Of a stretch of 34,634 nucleotides of DNA, positions 26,505-33,778 are shown piece after piece; position 1 is the stretch's first letter; each line of letters begins with the position of its first letter. The stretch lies in NCBI GenBank assembly GCA_028278265.1, contig JANQET010000213.1:1-34634 (forward strand). The letters are read 5' to 3'. Source of the DNA: Myxococcota bacterium (GTDB lineage: Bacteria; Myxococcota_A; Polyangia; JAAYKL01). Under the pieces are notes generated by a model that saw nothing but the letters and a program-made list of their open reading frames with translations, was not told the origin of the DNA and ran no database searches. Both the position numbers and the translations under genes were made by a program.

Positions 26505-27377
26505 TCAGCTCATCAGCCGGGGCCGACAAAAGCGAATCTCCTGCCGCCAACCACAGTCGGCGCAGGCGTGTTCGAGATGGATTTCCGAACACTTGATTCC
26601 CGGCACCTGCCAAATCCGTCGTTTCGTCGGTGCACCGCAACGACAAGCGGCCATCGCGACCACATCGAGAATCAAGTCGTCAAAGATGACCTGCTCTACG
26701 CGAAAGTCATATAGGCCGTCCTGGCGCAACGCCTCCAGCAAGTCCAATAAAAAGCGAACGGTTTGAGGGGCGCGGCGGCGGGCGATCTCTCTTCCGGTGG
26801 GGGTCGCCAAGCACCGGGGGGCGTGGCGGGCGTAGGTCAGCTCGATGGTCAGTTTCGACAACAACCGTTCGCTGATGCCCCGACCGCGCAGCCCTGTCTT
26901 GACAAAGTAATTGGCCACCCCGAGGGGGCCCAGTTTGTCCAGGTTGTCCGCGTCGAACAGCACCCGGGCCAAATCGATCGGCTCCGGATCATCCCGGTAC
27001 AGCTGTAAAATCGCTTCGGACACCATCTCCACGGAATGCCTGGGCAAGCCGAACGGTCCGGCCAACTCCTCGAGCACCGCCACCGCGCGATCCTCCTCGG
27101 GGACATCTCCCTGGTGGTACTGCCCGCGCGCAAATTTCCCCGCATCGTGAAACAACCCGGCGAGTCGGCACACCGCCGGATCAACCCCCTCGGCCCGTCC
27201 GAGTCGCTCCGCCAGATTGGCCACCCGCACCAGGTGATCCCACAGGCTGTCGGCGACCCAATCCCGCTCGCCGGACTGGGCCTCCTCGGCCCGCACCCGT
27301 TTGCACAGCGTAATTTCCAACGGCGTGGCCCCGCCGGCAGTCGATTTCCCGGTATCCGTATCTCCGCGCTTCTTCAT
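26505..27377 (-). CDS. HD-domain phosphohydrolase with C-terminal zinc ribbon
   Basis: Protein of about 290 residues. A metal-dependent HD domain is visible, with H49 in WDHLVRVAN, the H78-D79 pair in LFHDAGKF, H115, and acidic D143/D145 in LFDADNLDKLG, resembling YedJ-type HD hydrolases (numbering from the GTG at 27380). The last 50 residues carry CRCG (246-249), C264, CADCGW (273-278) and C285, a likely zinc ribbon. No signal or membrane segment is seen. The preferred start is the ATG at 27377. A GTG directly before it is also open, and the ribosome site is weak. It is the first gene of an operon with mobA. A role linked to the molybdenum cofactor or to nucleotide clean-up is inference only. 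Confidence 0.8.
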   Translation of the reverse strand: MKKRGDTDTGKSTAGGATPLEITLCKRVRAEEAQSGERDWVADSLWDHLVRVANLAERLGRAEGVDPAVCRLAGLFHDAGKFARGQYHQGDVPEEDRAVAVLEELAGPFGLPRHSVEMVSEAILQLYRDDPEPIDLARVLFDADNLDKLGPLGVANYFVKTGLRGRGISERLLSKLTIELTYARHAPRCLATPTGREIARRRAPQTVRFLLDLLEALRQDGLYDFRVEQVIFDDLILDVVAMAACRCGAPTKRRIWQVPGIKCSEIHLEHACADCGWRQEIRFCRPRLMS

Positions 27378-27491
27378 CACCGGTCGATTCTAGACGGCGG
27401 GGCGCCAATGAGCAACCCTAAGGCTCTGTCTCAAAAGTCCTCCCGTCGCCAGGTATCGGTGACCTCGCTCTTGTGGTAGAAACGGCACTCG

Positions 27492-28673
27492 ATGAATCGA
27501 ACAGACAGCTCACCCACCGGACGTTTTCAGACCGGCAGGGTTGCCCTGGTCGCCGGTGCCCATTTTCTGCACGACGTGTTTTCGGCCTTTCTTTCGCCGC
27601 TGTTGCCGTTGCTTATCCCCAAACTCGGATTGAGTCTGTTCAAAGCGGGCTCCCTCTCCCTGTTCACCAATCTGCCGCCCCTGTTCAATCCCCTGCTCGG
27701 ATCGCTCATCGATCGGGGCGGCTACAGCCGCGCGCTGGTCATCGTCGCCCCGGCGATTTCCGGCACGGCGATGTGTCTGATGGGACTGGCGCCCAACTAC
27801 GCCGTGCTGGCGGTGCTGTTGCTCAGCGCGGGGATCAGCATCGCCGCGATCCACGTGGCCGGTCCGGTGCTCATCGCCGAGCTGTCCGGCGAACGGGTGG
27901 GCCGGGGGATGGGATTTTTCATGGTCGGTGGAGAGCTGGCCCGCACGATCGGACCGATCATCGCCGTGCAGCTGGTCACCAGCCTGACCCTGGAGGGCCT
28001 GTGGCAGATCATTCCCACCGGCTTTGTCGCCTCCCTGGCCTTGTGGTGGCAAATCGGGCGAGTGCCGATCAGCCCCAGACGAGAAAGTCCCTCAGGTCTG
28101 CTCACCGTGTGGCGGGAGATGCGCCGGGACATCGCATCGGTCTTTGGCGTGATGACCGCACGGGCCTTTCTCGCCTCGGCGATGTCGCTCTTTTTGCCGA
28201 CCTATATCTTCGAGCAGACCAACAGTCTGTGGCAGGGCAGCGCCGCCCTGTCGGTCTACCAGCTGGTCGGTGCCGCCGGTTCCCTGCTGTCCGGCACGCT
28301 GAGCGATCGCATCGGACGGCGAACGATGCTCTTTGCAGCGACCGCCCTGTCACCGGTGTTCATGCTGCTGTTCGTGGAAATCCGCGGAGACGCGATGTGG
28401 GTGATCCTGGCCGGGCTGGGCTTCACCACCTTGGCCACCACCCCGGTCCTCTGGGCACAGATGATCGAAAGCTCAAAAGCCAATCGGGCGGCGGCCAGCG
28501 GCACCTTTACCATGATGAATTTCGCCATCCGCGCGGCGATCGGCCTGGTCGTCGGCGCGATGGGGGACGCCTGGGGATTGCAGACCACCTTCCGCCTCTG
28601 CGCCTACCTGGCGGTTCTGGCGGTGCCCTTCGTATTTCTGATTCCCAAACCGACGCAGAAGAAGATCGACTAA
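27492..28673 (+). CDS. major facilitator superfamily transporter, Fsr-like
   Basis: Membrane transporter of 393 residues with 12 predicted helices. The N-terminal GAHFLHDVFSAFLSPLLPLL pattern resembles fosmidomycin-resistance (Fsr) type efflux proteins, and the loop motif LSDRIGRRTM between helices 8 and 9 is typical of the superfamily. It is probably a drug or metabolite efflux pump. The substrate is unknown. It is divergent from the HD gene, with 114 bases between the starts. No good ribosome site precedes the ATG. Its stop overlaps the stop of the convergent alkylation repair gene by four bases. Confidence 0.88.
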   Translation: MNRTDSSPTGRFQTGRVALVAGAHFLHDVFSAFLSPLLPLLIPKLGLSLFKAGSLSLFTNLPPLFNPLLGSLIDRGGYSRALVIVAPAISGTAMCLMGLAPNYAVLAVLLLSAGISIAAIHVAGPVLIAELSGERVGRGMGFFMVGGELARTIGPIIAVQLVTSLTLEGLWQIIPTGFVASLALWWQIGRVPISPRRESPSGLLTVWREMRRDIASVFGVMTARAFLASAMSLFLPTYIFEQTNSLWQGSAALSVYQLVGAAGSLLSGTLSDRIGRRTMLFAATALSPVFMLLFVEIRGDAMWVILAGLGFTTLATTPVLWAQMIESSKANRAAASGTFTMMNFAIRAAIGLVVGAMGDAWGLQTTFRLCAYLAVLAVPFVFLIPKPTQKKID

Positions 28674-29377
28674 CACTGCGCCTGTTTGCGCTTTTTGCCG
28701 TGCCGACCCTTGTCGATCACTTTTTGGATGTACGCGGTGGCCAGCGGTACCTTGCAGGCGGTGTCTCCCATATCCACCGAGACCTTGCCGATCGCTTCCG
28801 CACAGCTCAATGCCTCTTTCTTCAAGCTGACCACATAGGACCCGGCGGCGATGACGAAGCCGTTCATCGCGTACCGGGTGCGGTTGCTCGAGTTGTGAAT
28901 CGCCGTGGACACCCGATCGAGCAACGCCTCGATTTGGGCTGTCTCCAACTCTTCGTCCCGACGAACCGAAAGAACGCCGCTGAGGGTTGCCCATCCGGCA
29001 GCGGAGATGTGATCCTGCTTGGATTCGATCCACTTCAGTCCCACCGCCCAACCATGGGGGCTTTCGGCGGCCAGCCCGGCGACCGCGTACTCGGAAATCA
29101 TATACCACTGGGCAGCCTTGGCCCAGCGATTGAGCTGCTGCACGGTGACCGCCTGGGCATCGGCGATCAGGCCGGCGAGATACATCGCATCTCCGTTGCC
29201 CGTGTCGAACAGGGACAGGGCGAGCGCGTGATCCTTTTTGATCTTTTTGACGATCTGCTTCATATCGCCGACTTTGACGCCGAATATCGGCTCACGAGCA
29301 CCATGTCTGAGGTAGGTTTTTTTGGTCTGATCACTGCCCATCTTACTCAGTGCCGCCATCACCTCATCGAGCTGCAT
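28670..29377 (-). CDS. DNA alkylation repair family protein (HEAT-repeat, PF08713-like)
   Basis: Protein of 235 residues, all helical, resembling the widespread single-domain proteins annotated as DNA alkylation repair enzymes. The N-terminal GVKVGDMKQIVKKIKKDH and the central MYLAGLIAD segments are family hallmarks. The usual catalytic aspartate region of AlkD appears altered here (WYMISEYAV), as in many members of this subgroup, so glycosylase activity is uncertain. An excellent AGGAGGTG ribosome site fixes the ATG at 29377. It is transcribed alone and convergent with the MFS gene. Confidence 0.82.
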   Translation of the reverse strand: MQLDEVMAALSKMGSDQTKKTYLRHGAREPIFGVKVGDMKQIVKKIKKDHALALSLFDTGNGDAMYLAGLIADAQAVTVQQLNRWAKAAQWYMISEYAVAGLAAESPHGWAVGLKWIESKQDHISAAGWATLSGVLSVRRDEELETAQIEALLDRVSTAIHNSSNRTRYAMNGFVIAAGSYVVSLKKEALSCAEAIGKVSVDMGDTACKVPLATAYIQKVIDKGRHGKKRKQAQC

Positions 29378-29566
29378 TGGTCACCTCCTGGTCACAGGTC
29401 CTCCCCCAACTATATAACGCCTCTGGAGGAACATGCATCGTCTCCATCGGAGGCCGCCTTGTCACCCCACAAAAAGACCAGTACTATCCGAAGGTCCGAA
29501 CGATTTGACGACGAGGAAATCAGCCCAATGGTTCTTTCGCTGAGCGATCTCATTTTAGTCTGACCA

Positions 29567-30985
29567 TTGTACTTCAATTCACTAGAATATGCTGTTCTGC
29601 TGTTAAGTGCGTTTGCCGGCTTTTGGCTGTTGGGCAACCATCGCCGACCACGGGTCCTGCTCTTGCTCACAGCGAGCTATCTGTTCTACGCCAGCTGGAA
29701 CGCCAAGTACCTGGGGCTGATCTTCTTTTCTTCGTCTTGGGATTTTTTCATCGGCCAGCGGCTCGCCCGCACCGTCGGCCCGACCCGGCGCAAGGTGTGG
29801 TTGGCGATGAGTCTGGTCGTCAATCTGGGCATCCTCTGCGTGTTCAAGTATTTCAATTTTTTTGCCGGAGAGGTGGCCACCCTGTTCGGTCAATTCGGCT
29901 GGACCATCCGGCCGATTTACCTCGAGGTGCTCTTGCCCGTGGGCATCTCGTTCTACACCTTCCAGACCCTCAGCTACACGATCGACGTTTATCGCCGGAG
30001 ACTCGAACCGGCGGCGGATTATTTCGAATACCTGCTGTTCGTGTCCTTCTTTCCCCAGCTGGTCGCCGGGCCGATCGTGCGCGCCAGCCAACTGTTGCCC
30101 CAAATTGGACGCACCCCCCGACTGACCGTGGAGCAGGGCAGCCGGGCGGTGTTTCGCATCGGTGCAGGGCTGGTGAAGAAGGTCGCCATCGCCGATTTCG
30201 TCGGCGCCCACCTGGTCGATCCCGTGTTCAGCAACCCGCAGATGTACTCCTCTGTCGAGACCATGACCGCGGTCTACGGGTACGCCTTTCAAATCTATGC
30301 CGACTTCTCCGCCTACTCGGACATCGCCATCGGTTCGGCCGCCCTGCTGGGCTTTCACATCCCCGAAAACTTCGACCTGCCCTATCGCGCCGCCAACCTG
30401 CAGGAATTCTGGCGACGCTGGCACATCTCGCTATCCACCTGGCTCAAGGACTACCTCTACATCCCCCTGGGGGGATCGCGGGGTGGCGCAGTGCGCACGG
30501 CGGCCAACTTGATGATCACCATGCTGCTCGGCGGTTTGTGGCATGGGGCGGCGGCAACGTTCGTCATCTGGGGAGCGATTCACGGGGTGGCGCTGATTTT
30601 AACCCGGGCAGTACAGCGGCTCCTTCCCGCCCGAAACGCCCGACCATCGGCCGGTTGGCACTTGCTCAAGGTGCTGTTCACCTTTCACCTGGTCTGCGCC
30701 TCCTGGGTCTTCTTTCGCTCCCCCACGTTGTCCGCGGCGTGGACCGTCTTCGCTTCAATCGGCACCCTCTCGACGACCACCGCCAATTTGTCGTGGCCCG
30801 TGCTCGCCCTGCTGAGCGCGGCCGTGGTCAGCCACTACCTCCCCAAAAAATGGATCGAGGATGCGTTCACCCTCTTTCACCGCGCTCCGGCTCCGGTTCA
30901 GGCCGCCCTGTTGATCGGCGCCCTGCTCGTGGTGCAGGCCATCGCCCGCACCGAAATCGCCCCGTTCATTTACTTCCAATTCTAG
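29567..30985 (+). CDS. MBOAT family O-acyltransferase (AlgI/DltB-like)
   Basis: Polytopic membrane protein of 472 residues that would pass an acyl group across the inner membrane to a periplasmic or surface acceptor. Family landmarks are the N-terminal FNSLEYAVLL, PVGISFYTFQTLSY (about 124-137), FWRRWHISLSTWLKDYLYIP with H286, and GGLWHGAAATF with the second histidine H326. The start is TTG. An in-frame TGA two codons earlier rules out anything further upstream, and the sequence from this TTG matches the family N-terminus. No AlgX/AlgJ-type SGNH partner is encoded beside it, so the acceptor is unknown. It opens a group of glycosyltransferase and flippase-like genes. Confidence 0.9.
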   Translation: MYFNSLEYAVLLLSAFAGFWLLGNHRRPRVLLLLTASYLFYASWNAKYLGLIFFSSSWDFFIGQRLARTVGPTRRKVWLAMSLVVNLGILCVFKYFNFFAGEVATLFGQFGWTIRPIYLEVLLPVGISFYTFQTLSYTIDVYRRRLEPAADYFEYLLFVSFFPQLVAGPIVRASQLLPQIGRTPRLTVEQGSRAVFRIGAGLVKKVAIADFVGAHLVDPVFSNPQMYSSVETMTAVYGYAFQIYADFSAYSDIAIGSAALLGFHIPENFDLPYRAANLQEFWRRWHISLSTWLKDYLYIPLGGSRGGAVRTAANLMITMLLGGLWHGAAATFVIWGAIHGVALILTRAVQRLLPARNARPSAGWHLLKVLFTFHLVCASWVFFRSPTLSAAWTVFASIGTLSTTTANLSWPVLALLSAAVVSHYLPKKWIEDAFTLFHRAPAPVQAALLIGALLVVQAIARTEIAPFIYFQF

Positions 30986-31012
30986 ACCCGAATCTGCTAA
31001 CAATTCGGGGAG

Positions 31013-31993
31013 GTGAAACTCGTCATTCAGATACCCTGCTTCAATGAGGCGGAGAACCTGCCCCAAACCGTCGCCGCCCTGCCGCGGGAGCTGGACGGGT
31101 TCGATGCGGTCGAGCTGTTGGTCATCGATGACGGATCGACCGACAACACCGCGGAGGTGGCCCGGGGGTTGGGTATCGAGCATCTGATCAGCTTCAGTGA
31201 GAATCGGGGATTGGCCAAAGCATTCATGGCCGGCATCGACGCGGCGATCGCCCTCGGTGCCGACGTAATCGTCAACACCGACGCGGACAATCAATATGAC
31301 GCCTCGTGCATCCCCGCCCTGGTCCAACCGATTCTACGGGGCGAAGCGGACATGGTGATCGGGGATCGACAGGTCAACTCGATCGATGAGTTTTCAGCGA
31401 CCAAAAAGCGCTTGCAACGCTTCGGCTCCTGGGTGGTGCGATTGGCCTCACAAGCGGATATTCCCGACGCCACCTCCGGCTTTCGCGCCCTGTCTCGACA
31501 GGCCGCTCTCGGGCTGTTCGTCACCAGCGATTTCACCTACACCCTGGAGACCATCATCCAGGCCGGCGCGGCCAACCTCAGGCTCGCCGCTGTCCCGGTC
31601 AAGACCAATCCGGCCACGCGACCGTCCCGTCTGTTCGGCAGCATGTGGACGTATGTCAAGCGCTCGGCCGTCACGATCATGAGGATTTACACGATGTACA
31701 ATCCATTGCGCACGTTCCTCGTTGTGGCGCTGGTTCTGTTTCTCGCCGGCCTATTCGCCGGGGGACGGTTCTTGTATTTCTTCTTCACGACAGACGGCCA
31801 GACCGGCCACGTGCAGTCGCTGATCTTCGCCGCGATCTCCATCCTGGCGGCATTTCAAATCGGCATGTCCGGAGTGGTCGCCGACTTGATCGGGGCCAAC
31901 CGCAAGCTGCTCGAATCGGTGTTGCGGCGGGTTCGCTCGCTGGAGGCCGCCGCCGACCAAGACAAAACCGATTCTGCGAAAAGACCCGAATGA
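31013..31993 (+). CDS. GT2 glycosyltransferase, polyprenyl-phosphate sugar synthase type
   Basis: Protein of 326 residues with a GT-A domain. The N-terminal KLVIQIPCFNEAENL, the donor motif VIDDGST (37-43) and the metal motif NTDADNQYD (88-96) are clear. Two C-terminal transmembrane helices (about 227-250 and 262-290) match the Dpm1/GtrB class, which makes polyprenyl-phosphate sugars for use by membrane transferases. The GTG start directly follows GGGGAG with no spacer, which is unusual, but the N-terminus fits the family. It lies 27 bases after the MBOAT gene and overlaps the next gene by ATGA, so all three are probably one transcript. Confidence 0.9.
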   Translation: MKLVIQIPCFNEAENLPQTVAALPRELDGFDAVELLVIDDGSTDNTAEVARGLGIEHLISFSENRGLAKAFMAGIDAAIALGADVIVNTDADNQYDASCIPALVQPILRGEADMVIGDRQVNSIDEFSATKKRLQRFGSWVVRLASQADIPDATSGFRALSRQAALGLFVTSDFTYTLETIIQAGAANLRLAAVPVKTNPATRPSRLFGSMWTYVKRSAVTIMRIYTMYNPLRTFLVVALVLFLAGLFAGGRFLYFFFTTDGQTGHVQSLIFAAISILAAFQIGMSGVVADLIGANRKLLESVLRRVRSLEAAADQDKTDSAKRPE

Positions 31994-32961
31994 ACGAGGA
32001 ATCCCGCGTCGGCAGCGTGCGCTGGATTCGCCTGGCCATCGCCGCCGGATGTTCCGTTGCGGTGGTGTGGCTGGCCTGGCCCTTCCTCTCGATGGAGTTG
32101 ATTGGCCGTTCCCTCGCCGGGGTGACCATCGGACCGCTGATCGCCGGCGGTGGCGCCTACCTGGGGGTCACTGCCCTCAGGGCCCGGCGCTTCACCCTGG
32201 CCGGGGCCGAATTCTCCTTCGGTACGGCATTCGCTGTTGCCGCGATCCACTCCGCCCTGCTCCGGGTGATGCCCCTGCGCTCAGGGGAGCTGGCCTATGC
32301 CATTCTCCACAAACGACTGGGCAGGGGCGGACTGGGCAAGGGCATCGCCGTACTGGCCATGCTGCGGTTATTGGATCTGATCGTCATCCTTCCCCTCACC
32401 GCCGCGTTGCTCAGCCTCCTGTTCACCGGCGCCCCCACTGCCCGAATAGTCGTCGCCCTGGTCCTCGGCTCGCTGCTCCTCATGGGGGTGTACTTTGCCC
32501 TGGGACTCGTGAGCAGGCGGTTGGGTCACCGTTGGGTCGGGCCCGAAGAAAACCCGTCCGCCGGCCGAATCCGTTCGTTTCTGCGCACGTTGGTGCAGAC
32601 CTTTTCCATTCCCTTGAAGACTCGATTGTTACTGCTCGGCACCACTACGGTGATGTGGGCGCTGGTGCTGCTCTGGTTTCACCTGGTGCTCAGCGCGGTC
32701 CAAGCGGATCTCACCCTGGTTCGCGGTTTCGCGATCGGCATCATGGGAGTGGTGGGGTCGATGCTCCCCCTCTCCCTGATCGGCAGCATCGGTCCGATGG
32801 AGGGGGGGTTCGCCGTCGGCCTCGCCGCCTCGGGCCTCGATCCGGAGCTGGCCACGGCCCGCTCTCTGGTCGCCTCTTCCTGCACGCTGGCGCACAATTG
32901 GTTGGTCGCCCTGGTCGCCGGAGGTTGGTTATTGGTAACTAAGCGGACGAAGCGTTATTGA
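31990..32961 (+). CDS. lysylphosphatidylglycerol synthase/flippase-like membrane protein (UPF0104 type)
   Basis: Membrane protein of about 323 residues with seven or eight helices. It resembles the integral-membrane (flippase) half of MprF and the AglD-like proteins often encoded beside GT2 enzymes. Characteristic are LRVMPLRSGELAYA near residues 90-103 and the SLIGSIGPMEGGF stretch near 260-272. It probably moves or helps present a lipid-linked substrate. The open frame runs upstream to 31645, but the ATG at 31990 overlaps the stop of the GT2 gene and is the natural start. Its last 23 bases overlap the end of the convergent GT2 gene. Confidence 0.82.
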   Translation: MNEESRVGSVRWIRLAIAAGCSVAVVWLAWPFLSMELIGRSLAGVTIGPLIAGGGAYLGVTALRARRFTLAGAEFSFGTAFAVAAIHSALLRVMPLRSGELAYAILHKRLGRGGLGKGIAVLAMLRLLDLIVILPLTAALLSLLFTGAPTARIVVALVLGSLLLMGVYFALGLVSRRLGHRWVGPEENPSAGRIRSFLRTLVQTFSIPLKTRLLLLGTTTVMWALVLLWFHLVLSAVQADLTLVRGFAIGIMGVVGSMLPLSLIGSIGPMEGGFAVGLAASGLDPELATARSLVASSCTLAHNWLVALVAGGWLLVTKRTKRY

Positions 32962-33691
32962 GCGCCCGATCAATCGCCTGCCGTCGCGTTCGCAGCACGG
33001 TCGCCCGATGTGGGGGGCCGGTCAGTCTGCTGGCCACCATCTCCCGTACAATTTCCAGCGCCGCCAAATTGGATTGCCCTTTGGACAGGGCGTACTCCGA
33101 ATAGGTGATCTGTACCGGCTCTTCAGCCCAGCTGAGTTGAAGTGCGGCGATGCGAGTGATGATTTCCGAAGCGTGCGCCATCCCATTCTGGGTGAGCTCG
33201 AGCCGGGCCGCCGCCACCCCGGTGAAGGCGCGAAGGCCGTTGTGGGTGTCGGTCAAATCGAGACCGGTGGTCAGCCGGGTGAAGGCCAATCCGCCCCGGA
33301 TCATCAGGTGACGCACCCAGGGCATACCGAACCGCCTCGCCGGGCCGCGGGTGCCGAGCACAACGTCCAGGTGTTCGCGCATGAGCCGGTCGACCATCCG
33401 CACCGCATCCTCGACCCGATGTTGACCGTCCGCGTCAAATGTCACCAGATGGGTCGCCCCCAAACGAAGAGCCACTTCGATCCCGGTCTGCAGCGCCGCT
33501 CCCTGCCCCAGGTTGATATCGTGTCGCACCACTGTCGCTCCGGCGCTGCGGGAAACGGCAGCCGTCTGATCGGTCGAACCGTCGTCGACCACCACCGCCC
33601 GGTCGGCCACCTCGAGTACCTGACGCACCACCTCCCCGACGATTGCCGCCTCGTTGAGCGCCGGAATGACAAATAGGACGCGCGCGACCAT
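32939..33691 (-). CDS. GT2 family glycosyltransferase
   Basis: Soluble GT-A protein of 250 residues. The N-terminal VLFVIPALNEAAIV, donor motif VVDDGST (34-40) and metal motif TFDADGQH (84-91) are clear, and GLRAFTG fits the DPM/polyprenyl-phosphate subgroup. It has no C-terminal transmembrane helices, unlike the GT2 at 31013-31993. There is no Shine-Dalgarno before the ATG. A TATAGT lies only 6 bases upstream, so the mRNA may be leaderless. It is convergent with the flippase-like gene and divergent from the membrane protein at 33779. Confidence 0.9.
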   Translation of the reverse strand: MVARVLFVIPALNEAAIVGEVVRQVLEVADRAVVVDDGSTDQTAAVSRSAGATVVRHDINLGQGAALQTGIEVALRLGATHLVTFDADGQHRVEDAVRMVDRLMREHLDVVLGTRGPARRFGMPWVRHLMIRGGLAFTRLTTGLDLTDTHNGLRAFTGVAAARLELTQNGMAHASEIITRIAALQLSWAEEPVQITYSEYALSKGQSNLAALEIVREMVASRLTGPPHRATVLRTRRQAIDRALNNASSA

Positions 33692-33697
33692 GGGCGC

Positions 33698-33703
33698 ACT
33701 ATA
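33698..33703 (-). promoter_or_regulatory. candidate -10 hexamer for a leaderless GT2 transcript
   Basis: TATAGT on the minus strand ends 6 bases before the GT2 start codon, placing the predicted transcription start at or next to the ATG. The -35 is poor (TTTTAC or TTTACC at 16-17 bases). A six-base inverted repeat, AAAGGT-AAAAA-ACCTTT at 33717-33733, overlaps the -35 zone and could be an operator. Confidence 0.3.
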
Positions 33704-33778
33704 CGCGAAACCGATGAAAGGTAAAAAACCTTTACAAATGACACCCCTGTTCGCAAGATGCCCCGGGGGAAAGCGCCG

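Noticed and set aside
29433..29543. A 36-codon frame after a GGAGGA sequence upstream of the MBOAT gene
   Set aside because: The ribosome site is good, but the peptide has no recognisable character and there is no conservation evidence. It is kept only as a possible leader in the findings.
27473..29563. A 696-codon plus-strand frame
   Set aside because: It runs out of frame through the MFS gene and then antisense through the alkylation repair gene. Both of those have family motifs and sensible starts, and this frame has neither.
29623..31047. A 474-codon plus-strand frame overlapping the MBOAT gene
   Set aside because: It covers almost the same region in another frame. The MBOAT frame has the conserved histidines and membrane pattern, while this one is Arg/Pro/Gly-rich without motifs.
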